Assembly: GCF_900197855.1 (NCBI RefSeq)
Contig: NZ_FZMQ01000015.1
Coordinates: 128,649-192,648, forward strand
Direction of reading: 5' to 3'
Origin: Helicobacter cynogastricus
GTDB taxonomy: Bacteria; Campylobacterota; Campylobacteria; Campylobacterales; Helicobacteraceae
Length of the DNA: 64,000 bases
A program made the translations under genes and the position numbers. Within the stretch, counting starts at the first letter, position 1; the number at the start of each line of letters is the position of its first letter. This document shows, in pieces, positions 25,480 to 34,343 of the stretch. The notes beneath the pieces were generated by a model that made no database searches, was not told where the DNA came from, and saw only the letters and a list, made by a program, of their open reading frames with translations.

Positions 25480-26622
25480 TTATTTTTTATACCAAGTAGG
25501 GAGTTTGGCTAGGCTAGAGCAATTTTCAAACATCATAATCATAGATTTCACGCTTGATATCTTCCAACTATCCAAAAATTGGTTAAAACTTTGGCAATCC
25601 TCAAACATCCAGTTCATACTCTCTACTTTTGACACATCCCAATTTTCCAATGGCTGGTTAAAGCTGGTGCAACCATCGAACATGGAATACATATTGGTAA
25701 CGCTAGAAACATCCCAAGCATTTAAAGGTTGGTTAAAACTTTGGCAACTGCTAAACATACAGCGCATATTTCTCACACGCGATACATCCCAATCATTTAA
25801 TGATTGGTTGAAACTCTCGCAATTCTCAAACATCAATTCCATATCCTCAACACTAGAAACATCCCAACTTGAAATATCATGGTTAAAGTGGATGGCTCGA
25901 TAAAACATGCCTTTCATGTTGGTTACATGGGAGGTATCCCAAGTTTCTAAGCCTTCAAAGTTCCGCCGATTAAAGGATTTCAGGGTTTCTTCATCATCAC
26001 TTGGGTCAAAATCCTCTTTATCCTTTTCATGCACATGCGAAAACACATAGCTTAAATCTGTAATCTTGCTAATGTCAATCCCGCCCAAATGCACGCTCTC
26101 ATCGGCAACTAATTTTTTAAGCTCTTCTTTGCTCTGGGGGAAGTGTTTTTTAGTCATCTGGGCATAGTTTTCAAGAGCAGTCATCATGTCCCCTAGTTGC
26201 TCTAAGAGGCGTTTGTCTAATTGCTCTTGTTTTTGGTAGGCTTTGAAGTTATCCAGTGCCTTTTCTAGCTCCAAGACACTCCCTTCTAGGTTTTCTAAAT
26301 CCTCACAAGCACCAGCAACATACTTATTGCTAACTAACACAAACGCATCCAAAGGTTTGTCTATTTTGGCTCTAACACACCTAAATAAGATTAAAATCTC
26401 TTCTAATGCCAAATCATCCTCTAAATTGGCATAGTGTTGATCGAGGGTTTGGATTAGGTGCGTGAGCGCATCTCTAAGCGCGCTAAACTTGGTGTGCAAT
26501 TCGTAGACTTCCTGCTTAAGCTCTAATCCGCTCTCCAAAGAGCTTAACACCCCCTTACCCAAACGGCATGCTCTTTTAACGCTTTTGATCTCTTGTTCCA
26601 ATTTTTCTAAGACTTGTTGCAT
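25480..26622 (-). CDS. BspA/DUF285-repeat protein, short paralogue
   Basis: A 380-residue protein. Residues ~1-170 are charged and coiled-coil-like; a short conserved block (FPQSKEELKKLVADESVHLG) follows. Residues ~220-375 hold six ~25-residue repeats of the form WDVSxVxxMxxMFxxCxxFNQPLxx, the BspA-like/DUF285 repeat of surface proteins in Mycoplasma, oral bacteria and protists. No signal peptide or lipobox is visible, so export is uncertain. It is a close paralogue of the protein at 27273-29123, sharing the N-terminus, the linker and the terminal TWYKK/RWYPD. It lacks the poly-G tract of that paralogue. GGAG precedes the ATG. Confidence 0.82.
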   Translation of the reverse strand: MQQVLEKLEQEIKSVKRACRLGKGVLSSLESGLELKQEVYELHTKFSALRDALTHLIQTLDQHYANLEDDLALEEILILFRCVRAKIDKPLDAFVLVSNKYVAGACEDLENLEGSVLELEKALDNFKAYQKQEQLDKRLLEQLGDMMTALENYAQMTKKHFPQSKEELKKLVADESVHLGGIDISKITDLSYVFSHVHEKDKEDFDPSDDEETLKSFNRRNFEGLETWDTSHVTNMKGMFYRAIHFNHDISSWDVSSVEDMELMFENCESFNQSLNDWDVSRVRNMRCMFSSCQSFNQPLNAWDVSSVTNMYSMFDGCTSFNQPLENWDVSKVESMNWMFEDCQSFNQFLDSWKISSVKSMIMMFENCSSLAKLPTWYKK

Positions 26623-26737
26623 GGCAATTCTCCAGAATTAGACTTGAATCAAATATTTTTACTGCAAGATAGCCAACCACATGGAAAACCCAGCAATCTG
26701 TGTTAGAATGCTTGGACAATACATTAGAAGGATAGAT

Positions 26738-27133
26738 ATGTACAAACGCGCTTTAGTATTGGCTTCTTTGGCTGTGGGGCTGGCTTGGGGGCAGGATTTT
26801 GCTAAGTTGAGCGATGAGGAGTTGCTCAAAATCGCGGGCACTCTGCCGGCTAGTCAGGCCTTGAATTATCGCATGGAAGTGGTGAAACGCTTGAGATCAC
26901 TTGATGAGGAGCACCAAAAGGAGTTTAAAAAGGCTTTTGGCCAGAGCGCGCGGGCGAATTTGAGCAAAATGAGCTGGAAAGAGTTTTCTCACATGCGCGA
27001 GCAAGTGCGCCACAATCTAGCCAAGGCTAAAAAGAAACACAGCCTTAAAGAGCTTGAGGCGATGGGCTTGAATATTGACATTTGCAAGGGCAAAGAACGC
27101 CGTGTTTGGTGCGCCCCTACGACCTCTCACTAG
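26738..27133 (+). CDS. Small secreted DUF1104-like protein
   Basis: A 131-residue protein with a signal peptide (MYKRALVLASLAVGLAWGQ) and a helical, charged mature part beginning DFAKLSDEELLKIAGTL, which resembles the Helicobacter/Campylobacter DUF1104 family of small periplasmic proteins. The ATG at 26738 is preferred over 26681 because it starts the signal peptide and follows GAAGGATAG. It is the only + strand gene between two minus-strand BspA-like genes. Confidence 0.72.
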   Translation: MYKRALVLASLAVGLAWGQDFAKLSDEELLKIAGTLPASQALNYRMEVVKRLRSLDEEHQKEFKKAFGQSARANLSKMSWKEFSHMREQVRHNLAKAKKKHSLKELEAMGLNIDICKGKERRVWCAPTTSH

Positions 27134-27272
27134 ATCGCAACTGCTTAGGTGAAAGCTAGCAAAGCTGGAGGGACACAAAAACACAAACAGAGGTAAAAAC
27201 AACTTTTCATGGTGATGGCGTGTGGGGTTGGTACACATTTAACAAGTTACCACCACCCAAGTCCTTTAAGTT

Positions 27273-29123
27273 TTAGTCTGGATACCAACGGGGGCGTCTA
27301 GCTAGGCTATCACAGCCAGAAAACATTTGACCCATATCTCTCGCATTTACACTAGAGACATCCCAACTATCTAAAGGCTGGTTGAAGCTAGAGCAATCCC
27401 TAAACATACAACCCATGTTTTCCACGCTAGAAGTGTCCCAGTCGTCCAAGGGCTGGTTAAAACGCTTACAGCCATCAAACATGCAAAACATATCTTTGAC
27501 ACTAGAAACATCCCAATCATCTAAGGGCTGATCAAAGTATTCGCAATGCTGAAACATCCCATACATGCTCTCCACACTGGACACATCCCATTCATCTAAA
27601 GGTTGGTCGAAGTTTTGGCAATTTTCAAACATGTTCTTCATACTTTTGACATTAGATACATCCCAATCATTTAAAGGCTGGTCGAAACGAGCATCTTCAC
27701 AATAGCCCATTTTAAACATCGCCTCCATAGTCTCTACACTAGAGACATCCCAGTTGTCTAAGGACTGGTTAAAGCTATGGCAACCTTCAAACATGCCTTT
27801 CATGTTTTTAACATTAGATACATCCCAGCTGTTTAAAGGTTGATTAAAGTTTTCACAACCATCAAACATGTTTTCCATTTTTTCCACGCTAGAAACATCC
27901 CAGTTATTTAAAGATTGGTTGAAACTACGGCACACCCAAAACATAAAAGACATATCCTCCACATTGGATACATCCCAGTTATTCAAGGGTTGGTTGAAAC
28001 TCGTGCAACGAACGAACATATTATTCATATATTTCACACGGGACACATCCCAATTATTTAAAGGCTGGTTAAAATTTCCACAGCCACTAAACATGGCATC
28101 CATTTCTTGCACCCTAGACACATCCCAGCTATTCAGGGGCTGATTAAAGCTCGTGCAACCCATGAACATAGCACCTGTTCTAAACGCATTGGACAACTTC
28201 CAGCCCTGCAAAGCCCCATTAAAATTTTCACAATAAGCAAACATCCCGTGCATATTCTGCACCCTAGAGACATCCCAGTCATTTAAAGGCTGGTTGAAGT
28301 TTTGGCAACGCACAAACAAGAAAGTCATGTGCTCGACCCTAGACACATCCCAACTATTCAAGGGCTGGTTGAAGTTTTCACACAACCTAAACATCGCCTC
28401 CATGTTCTCTACTTGAGACACATCCCAACTAGAAATGTCATGGTTAAAATGGATAGCTTTGTAAAACATGGCTTTCATGTTGCTAACATGGGAAGTGTCC
28501 CAGCTTTCTAAGCCTTCAAAGTTTTGGCGGGTGAAGGGTTTGACTTCATCGTCTTTGTACCCCCCCCCCCTCCCCCCCCCAGTGGCGTGCGAAAACACAA
28601 AACCTAAATCCGTGATTTGGCTAATGTCGATCTCGCCTAAGTGGATACTCTCATCGGCGACTAATTTTTTCAACTCCTCCTTGCTTTGGGGGCAATATTT
28701 TTTAGTCATCTTAGGCGTGGCTTTAAGGCTGGTGGGGGTGTTTAGGGCGGGGTGTTCTTTTAGGGTAACTAGGACACCCTCCACATCCAAGACACTTTGT
28801 TCTAGGCTCGCTAGAGAGTCTAAGACTTCCTTAGCGGTGCTGGCTTGCTCTAGGCTGGCTAAGGGCGTGTTGATCCTAGCTCTAACGCGTTTAAGCAAGA
28901 TTAACATTTCTTCTAAGGCTGTATCGTCCTCTAGGCTAGCGTAATGCTCATCTAGGGCTTTGCTGACATGTGTGAGTGCCTCTACTAACGCACTAAATTT
29001 AGCGTGTAATTCTTGGGTTTCCTGCTGAACCTCTAAGCCCTCTTCTAACACACTCTTGCCCAAACGGCACGCGCGTTTGGCACTCTTGATCTCTTGCTCT
29101 AATTTTTCTAAGACTTCTTGCAT
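27273..29123 (-). CDS. Long BspA/DUF285-repeat protein with a phase-variation-type G tract
   Basis: A 616-residue paralogue of the 380-residue protein. The N-terminal coiled-coil-like part (~1-160) leads to the shared block SKEELKKLVADESIHLG. A Gly-rich GGGRGGG stretch (~183-189) is encoded by the homopolymer tract. About sixteen 25-residue WDVSxVxxMxxMFxxCxxFNQPL repeats then run to the end; one (WKLSNAFRTGAMF) is degenerate and one is expanded by four residues. No signal peptide is visible. Slippage in the tract would remove all repeats. AGGAG lies before the ATG. Repeats of this type are linked to surface binding in other organisms; here the function is unknown. Confidence 0.85.
   Translation of the reverse strand: MQEVLEKLEQEIKSAKRACRLGKSVLEEGLEVQQETQELHAKFSALVEALTHVSKALDEHYASLEDDTALEEMLILLKRVRARINTPLASLEQASTAKEVLDSLASLEQSVLDVEGVLVTLKEHPALNTPTSLKATPKMTKKYCPQSKEELKKLVADESIHLGEIDISQITDLGFVFSHATGGGRGGGYKDDEVKPFTRQNFEGLESWDTSHVSNMKAMFYKAIHFNHDISSWDVSQVENMEAMFRLCENFNQPLNSWDVSRVEHMTFLFVRCQNFNQPLNDWDVSRVQNMHGMFAYCENFNGALQGWKLSNAFRTGAMFMGCTSFNQPLNSWDVSRVQEMDAMFSGCGNFNQPLNNWDVSRVKYMNNMFVRCTSFNQPLNNWDVSNVEDMSFMFWVCRSFNQSLNNWDVSSVEKMENMFDGCENFNQPLNSWDVSNVKNMKGMFEGCHSFNQSLDNWDVSSVETMEAMFKMGYCEDARFDQPLNDWDVSNVKSMKNMFENCQNFDQPLDEWDVSSVESMYGMFQHCEYFDQPLDDWDVSSVKDMFCMFDGCKRFNQPLDDWDTSSVENMGCMFRDCSSFNQPLDSWDVSSVNARDMGQMFSGCDSLARRPRWYPD
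27300..28510 (-). repeat. 75-bp tandem coding repeats (DUF285 units)
   Basis: About sixteen imperfect 75-bp units, each encoding one W-to-W repeat. The periodic + strand signature is ACATCCCA every ~75 bp. Copy number could change by recombination within the gene or with the six similar units at 25500-25950. Confidence 0.85.
28560..28580 (-). repeat. Interrupted poly-C/poly-G contingency tract (C11-T-C9)
   Basis: On the + strand C11 (28560-28570), T, then C9 (28572-28580). On the coding strand this is G9-A-G11. It encodes Gly3-Arg-Gly3 between the N-terminal domain and the repeat array. Both runs are long enough to slip. Confidence 0.9.
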
Positions 29124-29177
29124 GGCGATCTCCTAATCAAAATAGAATAGAAGATGATTCTAACACAAAACTAAGTT

Positions 29178-30314
29178 TCAGGGTAAATACACGCGCGGGA
29201 GGCGTTTGGTGAGCATGGTGATAGCTTCATAATTGATGATACCCAAGATTTTGGCAATGTCCCCCGCCCCCATAGCCCCGCTTGCAGGCTCGCCCAAGAG
29301 AATCACCTCATCGCCCTCTTGTGCCTTTATATCGCCCACATCAATAAAGCACTGATCCATGCACACCCCCCCAATCACAGGCACTTTTTGCCCATGCAAG
29401 AGTCCCCAAGCCTTGTTACCCAAAATTTTAGAAAAACCATCCCCATAGCCTAAGGGCAAAACCCCTACGCGGGTGTTTTTCATGCAATAGTAATCCTCCC
29501 CATAGCCTACCAATCTCCCGGCAGGAATGTCTTTTAAACTCACAATCTGGGCTTTGAGGGTGAGGACATGGCGCAGGGACAACCCCTTTTTCTCTAGGAC
29601 ATCTTGGGTGTAAATAGAGGGGTGCAGTCCATAGAGAGCCAAGCCCACGCGGACTAAATTCATGCCATAGCTGGGCATGCTCAGTGCGCACGCGCTATTG
29701 GCCATGTGTTGGTATTTAAACTCTAATCCCATGCCTTTAAGTTGATCGACAAATTCTACAAAGCGCGTGGCTTGCTCGTGGGCGTAATTTTTATAGAGCG
29801 CGTCCGCGTTGCTATGGTGGGTGAAAACGCCTTCTAGCTCTAGCCCTTTAAGTTGGGAAATCTTGGCGATTGCAAGCGCGCTTTCTTGGGTAGGGAAAAA
29901 GCCCAAGCGACTCATGCCCGTATCCACTTTGATATGCACCTTGAGCTTGCGCCCTAGTTTAAGCGCGACCTTAGAGAAATAGAGTGCTTGCTTTTCACAA
30001 AAGAGGGTTTGGGTGATATTGGCTTGTATGAGTCCTTGTGCCATGTGATTGGGAGTGAAACCTAAAATTAAAATAGGCACTTGGGCAAAGCGTGCGCGCA
30101 GTTCTAGGGCTTCATCATAAGTGGCTACCCCCAGATACCCCGCTCCCTGTTCTAAAAAAACACGGCTAGTCTCTAGCGCACCACACCCATAAGCATTCGC
30201 TTTTACCACCGCCATGATGCTCATCTCAGTCCCCAACAATGTGCGCATGACTTGGAAATTATGCGCTAGGGCTTGGGCGTTAATCTCTACATAGCTAGCA
30301 CGATTTGGTTGCAT
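29178..30314 (-). CDS. alr: Alanine racemase
   Basis: A 378-residue PLP enzyme interconverting L- and D-alanine for peptidoglycan. It has the family N-terminus YVEINAQALAHNF and the PLP-lysine motif VVKANAYGCGA with K38. LYGLHPS and GYGDGFSK near the second active-site tyrosine and a fold-III barrel are also visible. The ATG at 30314 gives the usual family length; a TTG at 30338 would add eight unsupported residues. It overlaps the end of the alanine symporter gene by 20 bp and is last in the dadA-dagA-alr unit. Confidence 0.96.
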   Translation of the reverse strand: MQPNRASYVEINAQALAHNFQVMRTLLGTEMSIMAVVKANAYGCGALETSRVFLEQGAGYLGVATYDEALELRARFAQVPILILGFTPNHMAQGLIQANITQTLFCEKQALYFSKVALKLGRKLKVHIKVDTGMSRLGFFPTQESALAIAKISQLKGLELEGVFTHHSNADALYKNYAHEQATRFVEFVDQLKGMGLEFKYQHMANSACALSMPSYGMNLVRVGLALYGLHPSIYTQDVLEKKGLSLRHVLTLKAQIVSLKDIPAGRLVGYGEDYYCMKNTRVGVLPLGYGDGFSKILGNKAWGLLHGQKVPVIGGVCMDQCFIDVGDIKAQEGDEVILLGEPASGAMGAGDIAKILGIINYEAITMLTKRLPRVYLP

Positions 30315-31650
30315 AACAGGCCTGTGTTTGTAGGGCAAAATAAGATTTTGTTTCGGCTACAACCACCTTATGAAGCAAAAGAAGCGCAATCAAATTAGGG
30401 ATAGCCATTAACGCATTAGCAATATCAGAGAAATTCCACACAAATTCTAATTTAGTAAGTGCACCCACAAAAATACCTCCCAAATAAAGAAAGCGATAGA
30501 CAACAATGTAGCTTGCACCAAAGGTAAATTCTATACTTCGTTCGCCATAATAGGCCCAGCCTACAATGGTGGAATAAGCAAAAAAAATCGTTGAAGCAAA
30601 AACTATCCAGCCTCCGTTAGGATAAAAATAGCGCACGCTCTCATAGGTCAACAAGCTAGCGTCATGGAATTGATAATGCACAGGTGCCATGAGCACTAAC
30701 AAAGCTGTAGAAGTGCAAACCACTAAAGTAATGATGAGAGGTTGTAACATGGTGATTAAAGCCTGCTTGACTGGATGCGCGCTCTTGGAAGCGGCTGCCA
30801 CGATGGCTGCACTGCCCATGCCTGCCTCATTAGAAAAGAGTCCTTTAGAAACTCCAATCTGAATAATGGCAAGCAAACTCGCTCCACCAGCCACACCACC
30901 TAAGATAGGCTGAGGGTGAAAGGCTTGCAAAACAATGAGCTTTAACGCATCTAAAGCTGCGCTAGGATGGGTAAGCACAATATAAAGAGTGGTAAGCACA
31001 TACAAAAGCACCATGAAAGGCGCGAAGTAATCGCTAAATTTGCTAATAGATTTGATTCCCCCCATTAAAATCAAGGCCGTAATGGCCGTGATGATAAGAC
31101 CAGAAAGCCAAGTGGGCATAGAGGCATGGTGCAATAGGATCGAGGACACTGCATTAGCCTGAGTCATACTCCCAATTCCAAAGGAAGCGACTAAGGTAAA
31201 AAAGGCAAAAACAAAGGCTAACTTAGGCATGTGTAGGCCATTTTTGATGTAGTACATTGGCCCGCCCTTATAACCAAATTTGCCCACCTCGCGATATTTG
31301 AGCGAGAGCACCCCCTCTGCATACTTAGTGGCCATTCCCACCAAACCTGTAACCCACATCCAAAAAATACTCCCCGGCCCACCTGACACAATAGCAACAG
31401 ACACTCCAATAATACTTCCAATCCCCACGGTTGCACCAATAGAAAGCATCAAACTTGAGAATTGTGAAATATCGCCCTTAGAATGCTTATCACGGGTACA
31501 GAGGATTCTGAAGGCATGGAAAGTTTTACTAAACTGGATACCGCGCAATAAAAAGGTATAAAAAAGCCCCGTACCCACGAGCAAGATTAGCAAGGGCACT
31601 CCCCATACCCATGTCTTTAAGATTTCTAGGAATGTGTTAAGAAATATCAT
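30295..31650 (-). CDS. dagA: Sodium:alanine symporter (AGCS family)
   Basis: A 451-residue inner-membrane transporter with about 11 transmembrane segments. The motifs GATVGIGSIIGVSVAIVSGGPGSIFWMW, near the N-terminus, and GVSKGLFSNEAGMGSA are AGCS family signatures. It imports alanine or glycine (D- or L-form) with Na+. It overlaps dadA by 4 bp (ATGA) and is followed by alr, which fits a module for alanine uptake, racemisation and oxidation. Confidence 0.94.
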   Translation of the reverse strand: MIFLNTFLEILKTWVWGVPLLILLVGTGLFYTFLLRGIQFSKTFHAFRILCTRDKHSKGDISQFSSLMLSIGATVGIGSIIGVSVAIVSGGPGSIFWMWVTGLVGMATKYAEGVLSLKYREVGKFGYKGGPMYYIKNGLHMPKLAFVFAFFTLVASFGIGSMTQANAVSSILLHHASMPTWLSGLIITAITALILMGGIKSISKFSDYFAPFMVLLYVLTTLYIVLTHPSAALDALKLIVLQAFHPQPILGGVAGGASLLAIIQIGVSKGLFSNEAGMGSAAIVAAASKSAHPVKQALITMLQPLIITLVVCTSTALLVLMAPVHYQFHDASLLTYESVRYFYPNGGWIVFASTIFFAYSTIVGWAYYGERSIEFTFGASYIVVYRFLYLGGIFVGALTKLEFVWNFSDIANALMAIPNLIALLLLHKVVVAETKSYFALQTQACYATKSC

Positions 31651-32888
31651 TCTCTAAAAAAAGCTGAAAACAACATCACATCTACACTTTTCTCATTAGC
31701 ACCCTGCGCGATCAGATCCGCGATGATTTTTCCTATAGCAGGACCAAAGGTGATTCCAAGCCAGCCTAATCCTGTAGCGTGCACTAAGTTTTTATAACGA
31801 GAATCATAGCCCAAATAAGGAATATCATTGGGAGTTAAAGGTCTAAAACCACTCCATTCTTGGACATTTTGCATCTCAAAGGGGCGTGTAAAGGTAGTAA
31901 AATTTTTCTTGATATTGTCAATTTGGGCACGCACAATTCCGGGATCATTAGTATTAAGCTCTAATTTAGAAGTGATGCGCACGGTGTTTCTACGGGGAGT
32001 CATCGCCAAGAAAATATCTGCAAAAAGAGAAGAGGTTTTAGGCTTGAGCTCTTCGGGCATCTCAAAGGTCAAACTATACCCTTTTGCTCCCATCATTAAA
32101 AAATCATTGCGGGTTTTTTTGAGCAGATAAGGGCTAGCCCCTGTAGCCAAAATGATCGTTTGTGCTTCAATTTTTCCATGACTGGTGATCACCCCATTGA
32201 TCTTTTGTGCGCCAAATTCAAAGTCGCGCGCTTCTTCATTGTAATGAATCTCTACCCCTTCATTTTTGAGATAGTTTTGCAAACTCTCCATCACTTCTCT
32301 AGCATCAACATGGGCGTTTTCTTTCAAAAGGACACTGCCACAGATGTTTTCTTCACGCGCTACGGGCATATAGTCCAGTGTAGCGCGAGGGTCAAAAATT
32401 TCATAGGTGTTCGAATCGTAATGTGCGCAGGCTTTGATCTTCTTTTCAAAATTTTCCTGCAAGGTATAAATCATCAATAGCCCATCTTCTTTAAACCAAA
32501 AATCCATGCCCCGATCTAACATTTCATGGTAGACCTCTAGGCTCATCCATCCATACCGCTCAAATAGGGCTAGCGTGCGCTTGAGAGATTTCTTATTCGC
32601 ACTTCTAACAAATTTCCACAACCATTTATAGAGTTGAGGGTTGAGTCCCCAATGGATATTTAAAGGGGCTTGCCCTTTGAGCATAAGTTTTAAAGTGTCG
32701 CACACCACGCCCGGGCTAGAAAGAGGGGCTTTTTTAAAGGCAGAAACTAGCCCGGCATTACCAAAAGAAGTCCCATTGCTTCCATCTGTCTGTTCGATGA
32801 GAGTAACTTCACGCCCGGCGTGGTGCAAAGCATAGGCACAACTCAAACCTACAATTCCTCCCCCAATGATCACAACATCTTTTTGCAT
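31647..32888 (-). CDS. dadA: D-amino-acid dehydrogenase
   Basis: A 413-residue FAD enzyme that oxidises D-alanine and other D-amino acids to 2-oxo acids, feeding electrons to the quinone pool. The N-terminal dinucleotide motif VVIIGGGIVGLSCAYAL and the late WSGFRPLTPNDIPYLG and HATGLGWLGITFGPAIG blocks are typical of DadA. It is separated by 2 bp from ridA, which clears reactive imine intermediates. Confidence 0.94.
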   Translation of the reverse strand: MQKDVVIIGGGIVGLSCAYALHHAGREVTLIEQTDGSNGTSFGNAGLVSAFKKAPLSSPGVVCDTLKLMLKGQAPLNIHWGLNPQLYKWLWKFVRSANKKSLKRTLALFERYGWMSLEVYHEMLDRGMDFWFKEDGLLMIYTLQENFEKKIKACAHYDSNTYEIFDPRATLDYMPVAREENICGSVLLKENAHVDAREVMESLQNYLKNEGVEIHYNEEARDFEFGAQKINGVITSHGKIEAQTIILATGASPYLLKKTRNDFLMMGAKGYSLTFEMPEELKPKTSSLFADIFLAMTPRRNTVRITSKLELNTNDPGIVRAQIDNIKKNFTTFTRPFEMQNVQEWSGFRPLTPNDIPYLGYDSRYKNLVHATGLGWLGITFGPAIGKIIADLIAQGANEKSVDVMLFSAFFRE

Positions 32889-32890
32889 GT

Positions 32891-33271
32891 TTAAACCTGC
32901 GCGATTGCTTCGATTTCTACAAGCCCATCTTTGGGAAGTTTGGCCACTTGAAAAGTCGCGCGCGCAGGGTAGGGCTCTTTGAAATAATTCCCATAAATTT
33001 CATTCACAACTGCGAAATCTTCTAAGTTTTTAAGCAAAATGATGGTTTTGACCACTGCACTAAAATCTAGTCCCGCTTCTTTAAGAATGGCGCGCATGTT
33101 TTCCATCGCTTGCGTGGTTTGCTCCTTGATCCCTCCGGTAAATTCTCCACTCTTGGGATCGATACCTAATTGTCCGGAAATAAAAACAAAACCACTGCTT
33201 TTAATAGCTTGGGAATAAGGGCCGATCGCTTTTGGGGCGTGATTCGTATTGACTTGTTGTTTTGATTGCAT
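32891..33271 (-). CDS. ridA: RidA-family enamine/imine deaminase
   Basis: A 126-residue trimeric YjgF/RidA protein. [21 protein letters not shown] and [22 protein letters not shown] carry the conserved Tyr, the substrate-binding Arg and the Glu of the active site. It hydrolyses 2-aminoacrylate-like imines formed by PLP and amino-acid oxidising enzymes, which fits its place upstream of dadA. The GGAGTAATC leader follows a hairpin, so it may be the first gene after a terminator. Confidence 0.96.
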   Translation of the reverse strand: MQSKQQVNTNHAPKAIGPYSQAIKSSGFVFISGQLGIDPKSGEFTGGIKEQTTQAMENMRAILKEAGLDFSAVVKTIILLKNLEDFAVVNEIYGNYFKEPYPARATFQVAKLPKDGLVEIEAIAQV

Positions 33272-33285
33272 GATTACTCCTTTTT

Positions 33286-33307
33286 AAAAGTGGGGCATTA
33301 TGCCCCA
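33286..33307 (-). terminator. Intrinsic terminator between the SPOR gene and ridA
   Basis: The minus strand forms TGGGGCA-TAA-TGCCCCA (33307-33291), a perfect 7-bp stem with a 3-nt loop, followed by CTTTT. It ends the SPOR transcript. Partial read-through into ridA is possible, since the stem ends about 20 bp before the ridA ATG. Confidence 0.65.
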
Positions 33308-33330
33308 TGCAAGCTGTGCTAAGGCTGATA

Positions 33331-34326
33331 TTACTTGACTTCCATGTGCACAGGCTTGGCAACATTGCTTTTAATCTCTTCTACTTTGGCATCTGCTTGC
33401 TCTTTAGTGTTATAAGGTCCAATAAGATAGCGTTTTTGACCATTGCTGAGATCTTGGACTTGATGAGGGTATTTCATAAAAGCTTCCATGAATTTGAGAT
33501 TAGGAACTTTGCTAAACACCCCAACTTGCAAGTAAAAGCCTTTGGGTAGCGTGCTTATAGGTTTGGTTTCGGGCTTGCCCACCTTTTCAGGTTTCACATG
33601 ATCGATGGGTGTTTCTTGTTTTTTTGGAGAAGATGGAGGTGGAGTTTTTACTTCTGTTTTGGCGATTTTTGGGGTTTCTTTGGGTGGTTCGATCGCTTTT
33701 TTGGGCACTGGCTTTATCTCAGTCTTGTGAGGAGGTTTTATCGGATGCTTTTCTATAGTTTTATGCGCAACTTTTTCGTGTTTCTCATGTCTCTCTTTCT
33801 CATGTTTGGCTTTTTCATGTCCATGCGAAGCTCGTCTTTCATGGCTAGAATTTCTCACCTCTTTTTGTTCTGTCTTTTTGGTGGCAACTTTTTCATGGGA
33901 AGTTTCCATTTTTGGGACAAGTGGAGCAGGTGGAGGTGAGGACTTATCCAAAGGGCTAGCTGGGAGCATGACGGGTGCTTCGGGTATTTTTTGGGCCTGT
34001 TTAGCCTGAATATCCTTCACAATTTGATCAAATTTGTCCTCTTCTTTTTTTGGCGATGAATCCAAAGTGAGATTTTCAAAATTACTTTGATTAAAGGTAT
34101 TAGGGTTAGTCTTTTGCAAACTTAAATCATTGGCTATAGGAGGGCTTTTAGAGGGCTCACGAGTACTTTTGTAAAACACCACTAACACCACGCCCAGTAT
34201 GATGAGGCTAATAGCCACCCCTAGCAGGATTTTCTTAAGCTTAGAACCCTTTTCATGCTCTTCTATCGCTTCATTAAATTGTCTTCTATTGATATTGAGG
34301 TCTTGATTAGATTCTGAATTGTCCAT
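33331..34326 (-). CDS. SPOR-domain membrane protein (FtsN-like organisation)
   Basis: A 331-residue bitopic protein with a cytoplasmic N-terminus (~1-30) and one transmembrane helix (ILLGVAISLIILGVVLVVFY). A long Lys/Pro/His/Glu-rich periplasmic stalk (~60-250) with KHEKVAHK-type low-complexity segments follows. The C-terminal SPOR domain (~260-331: GFYLQVGVFSK, YLIGPYNTKEQADAKVEEIK) binds denuded glycan at division sites. It sits next to the DUF1882 gene and glyA as in H. pylori. A role in cell division is inferred from the domain. Confidence 0.85.
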   Translation of the reverse strand: MDNSESNQDLNINRRQFNEAIEEHEKGSKLKKILLGVAISLIILGVVLVVFYKSTREPSKSPPIANDLSLQKTNPNTFNQSNFENLTLDSSPKKEEDKFDQIVKDIQAKQAQKIPEAPVMLPASPLDKSSPPPAPLVPKMETSHEKVATKKTEQKEVRNSSHERRASHGHEKAKHEKERHEKHEKVAHKTIEKHPIKPPHKTEIKPVPKKAIEPPKETPKIAKTEVKTPPPSSPKKQETPIDHVKPEKVGKPETKPISTLPKGFYLQVGVFSKVPNLKFMEAFMKYPHQVQDLSNGQKRYLIGPYNTKEQADAKVEEIKSNVAKPVHMEVK

Positions 34327-34343
34327 AAGTGTCCTTTAAAATA

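Noticed and set aside
27300-28510. Regularly spaced repeats that could suggest a CRISPR-like array
   Set aside because: The units are 75 bp with no unique spacers and encode in-frame DUF285 protein repeats.
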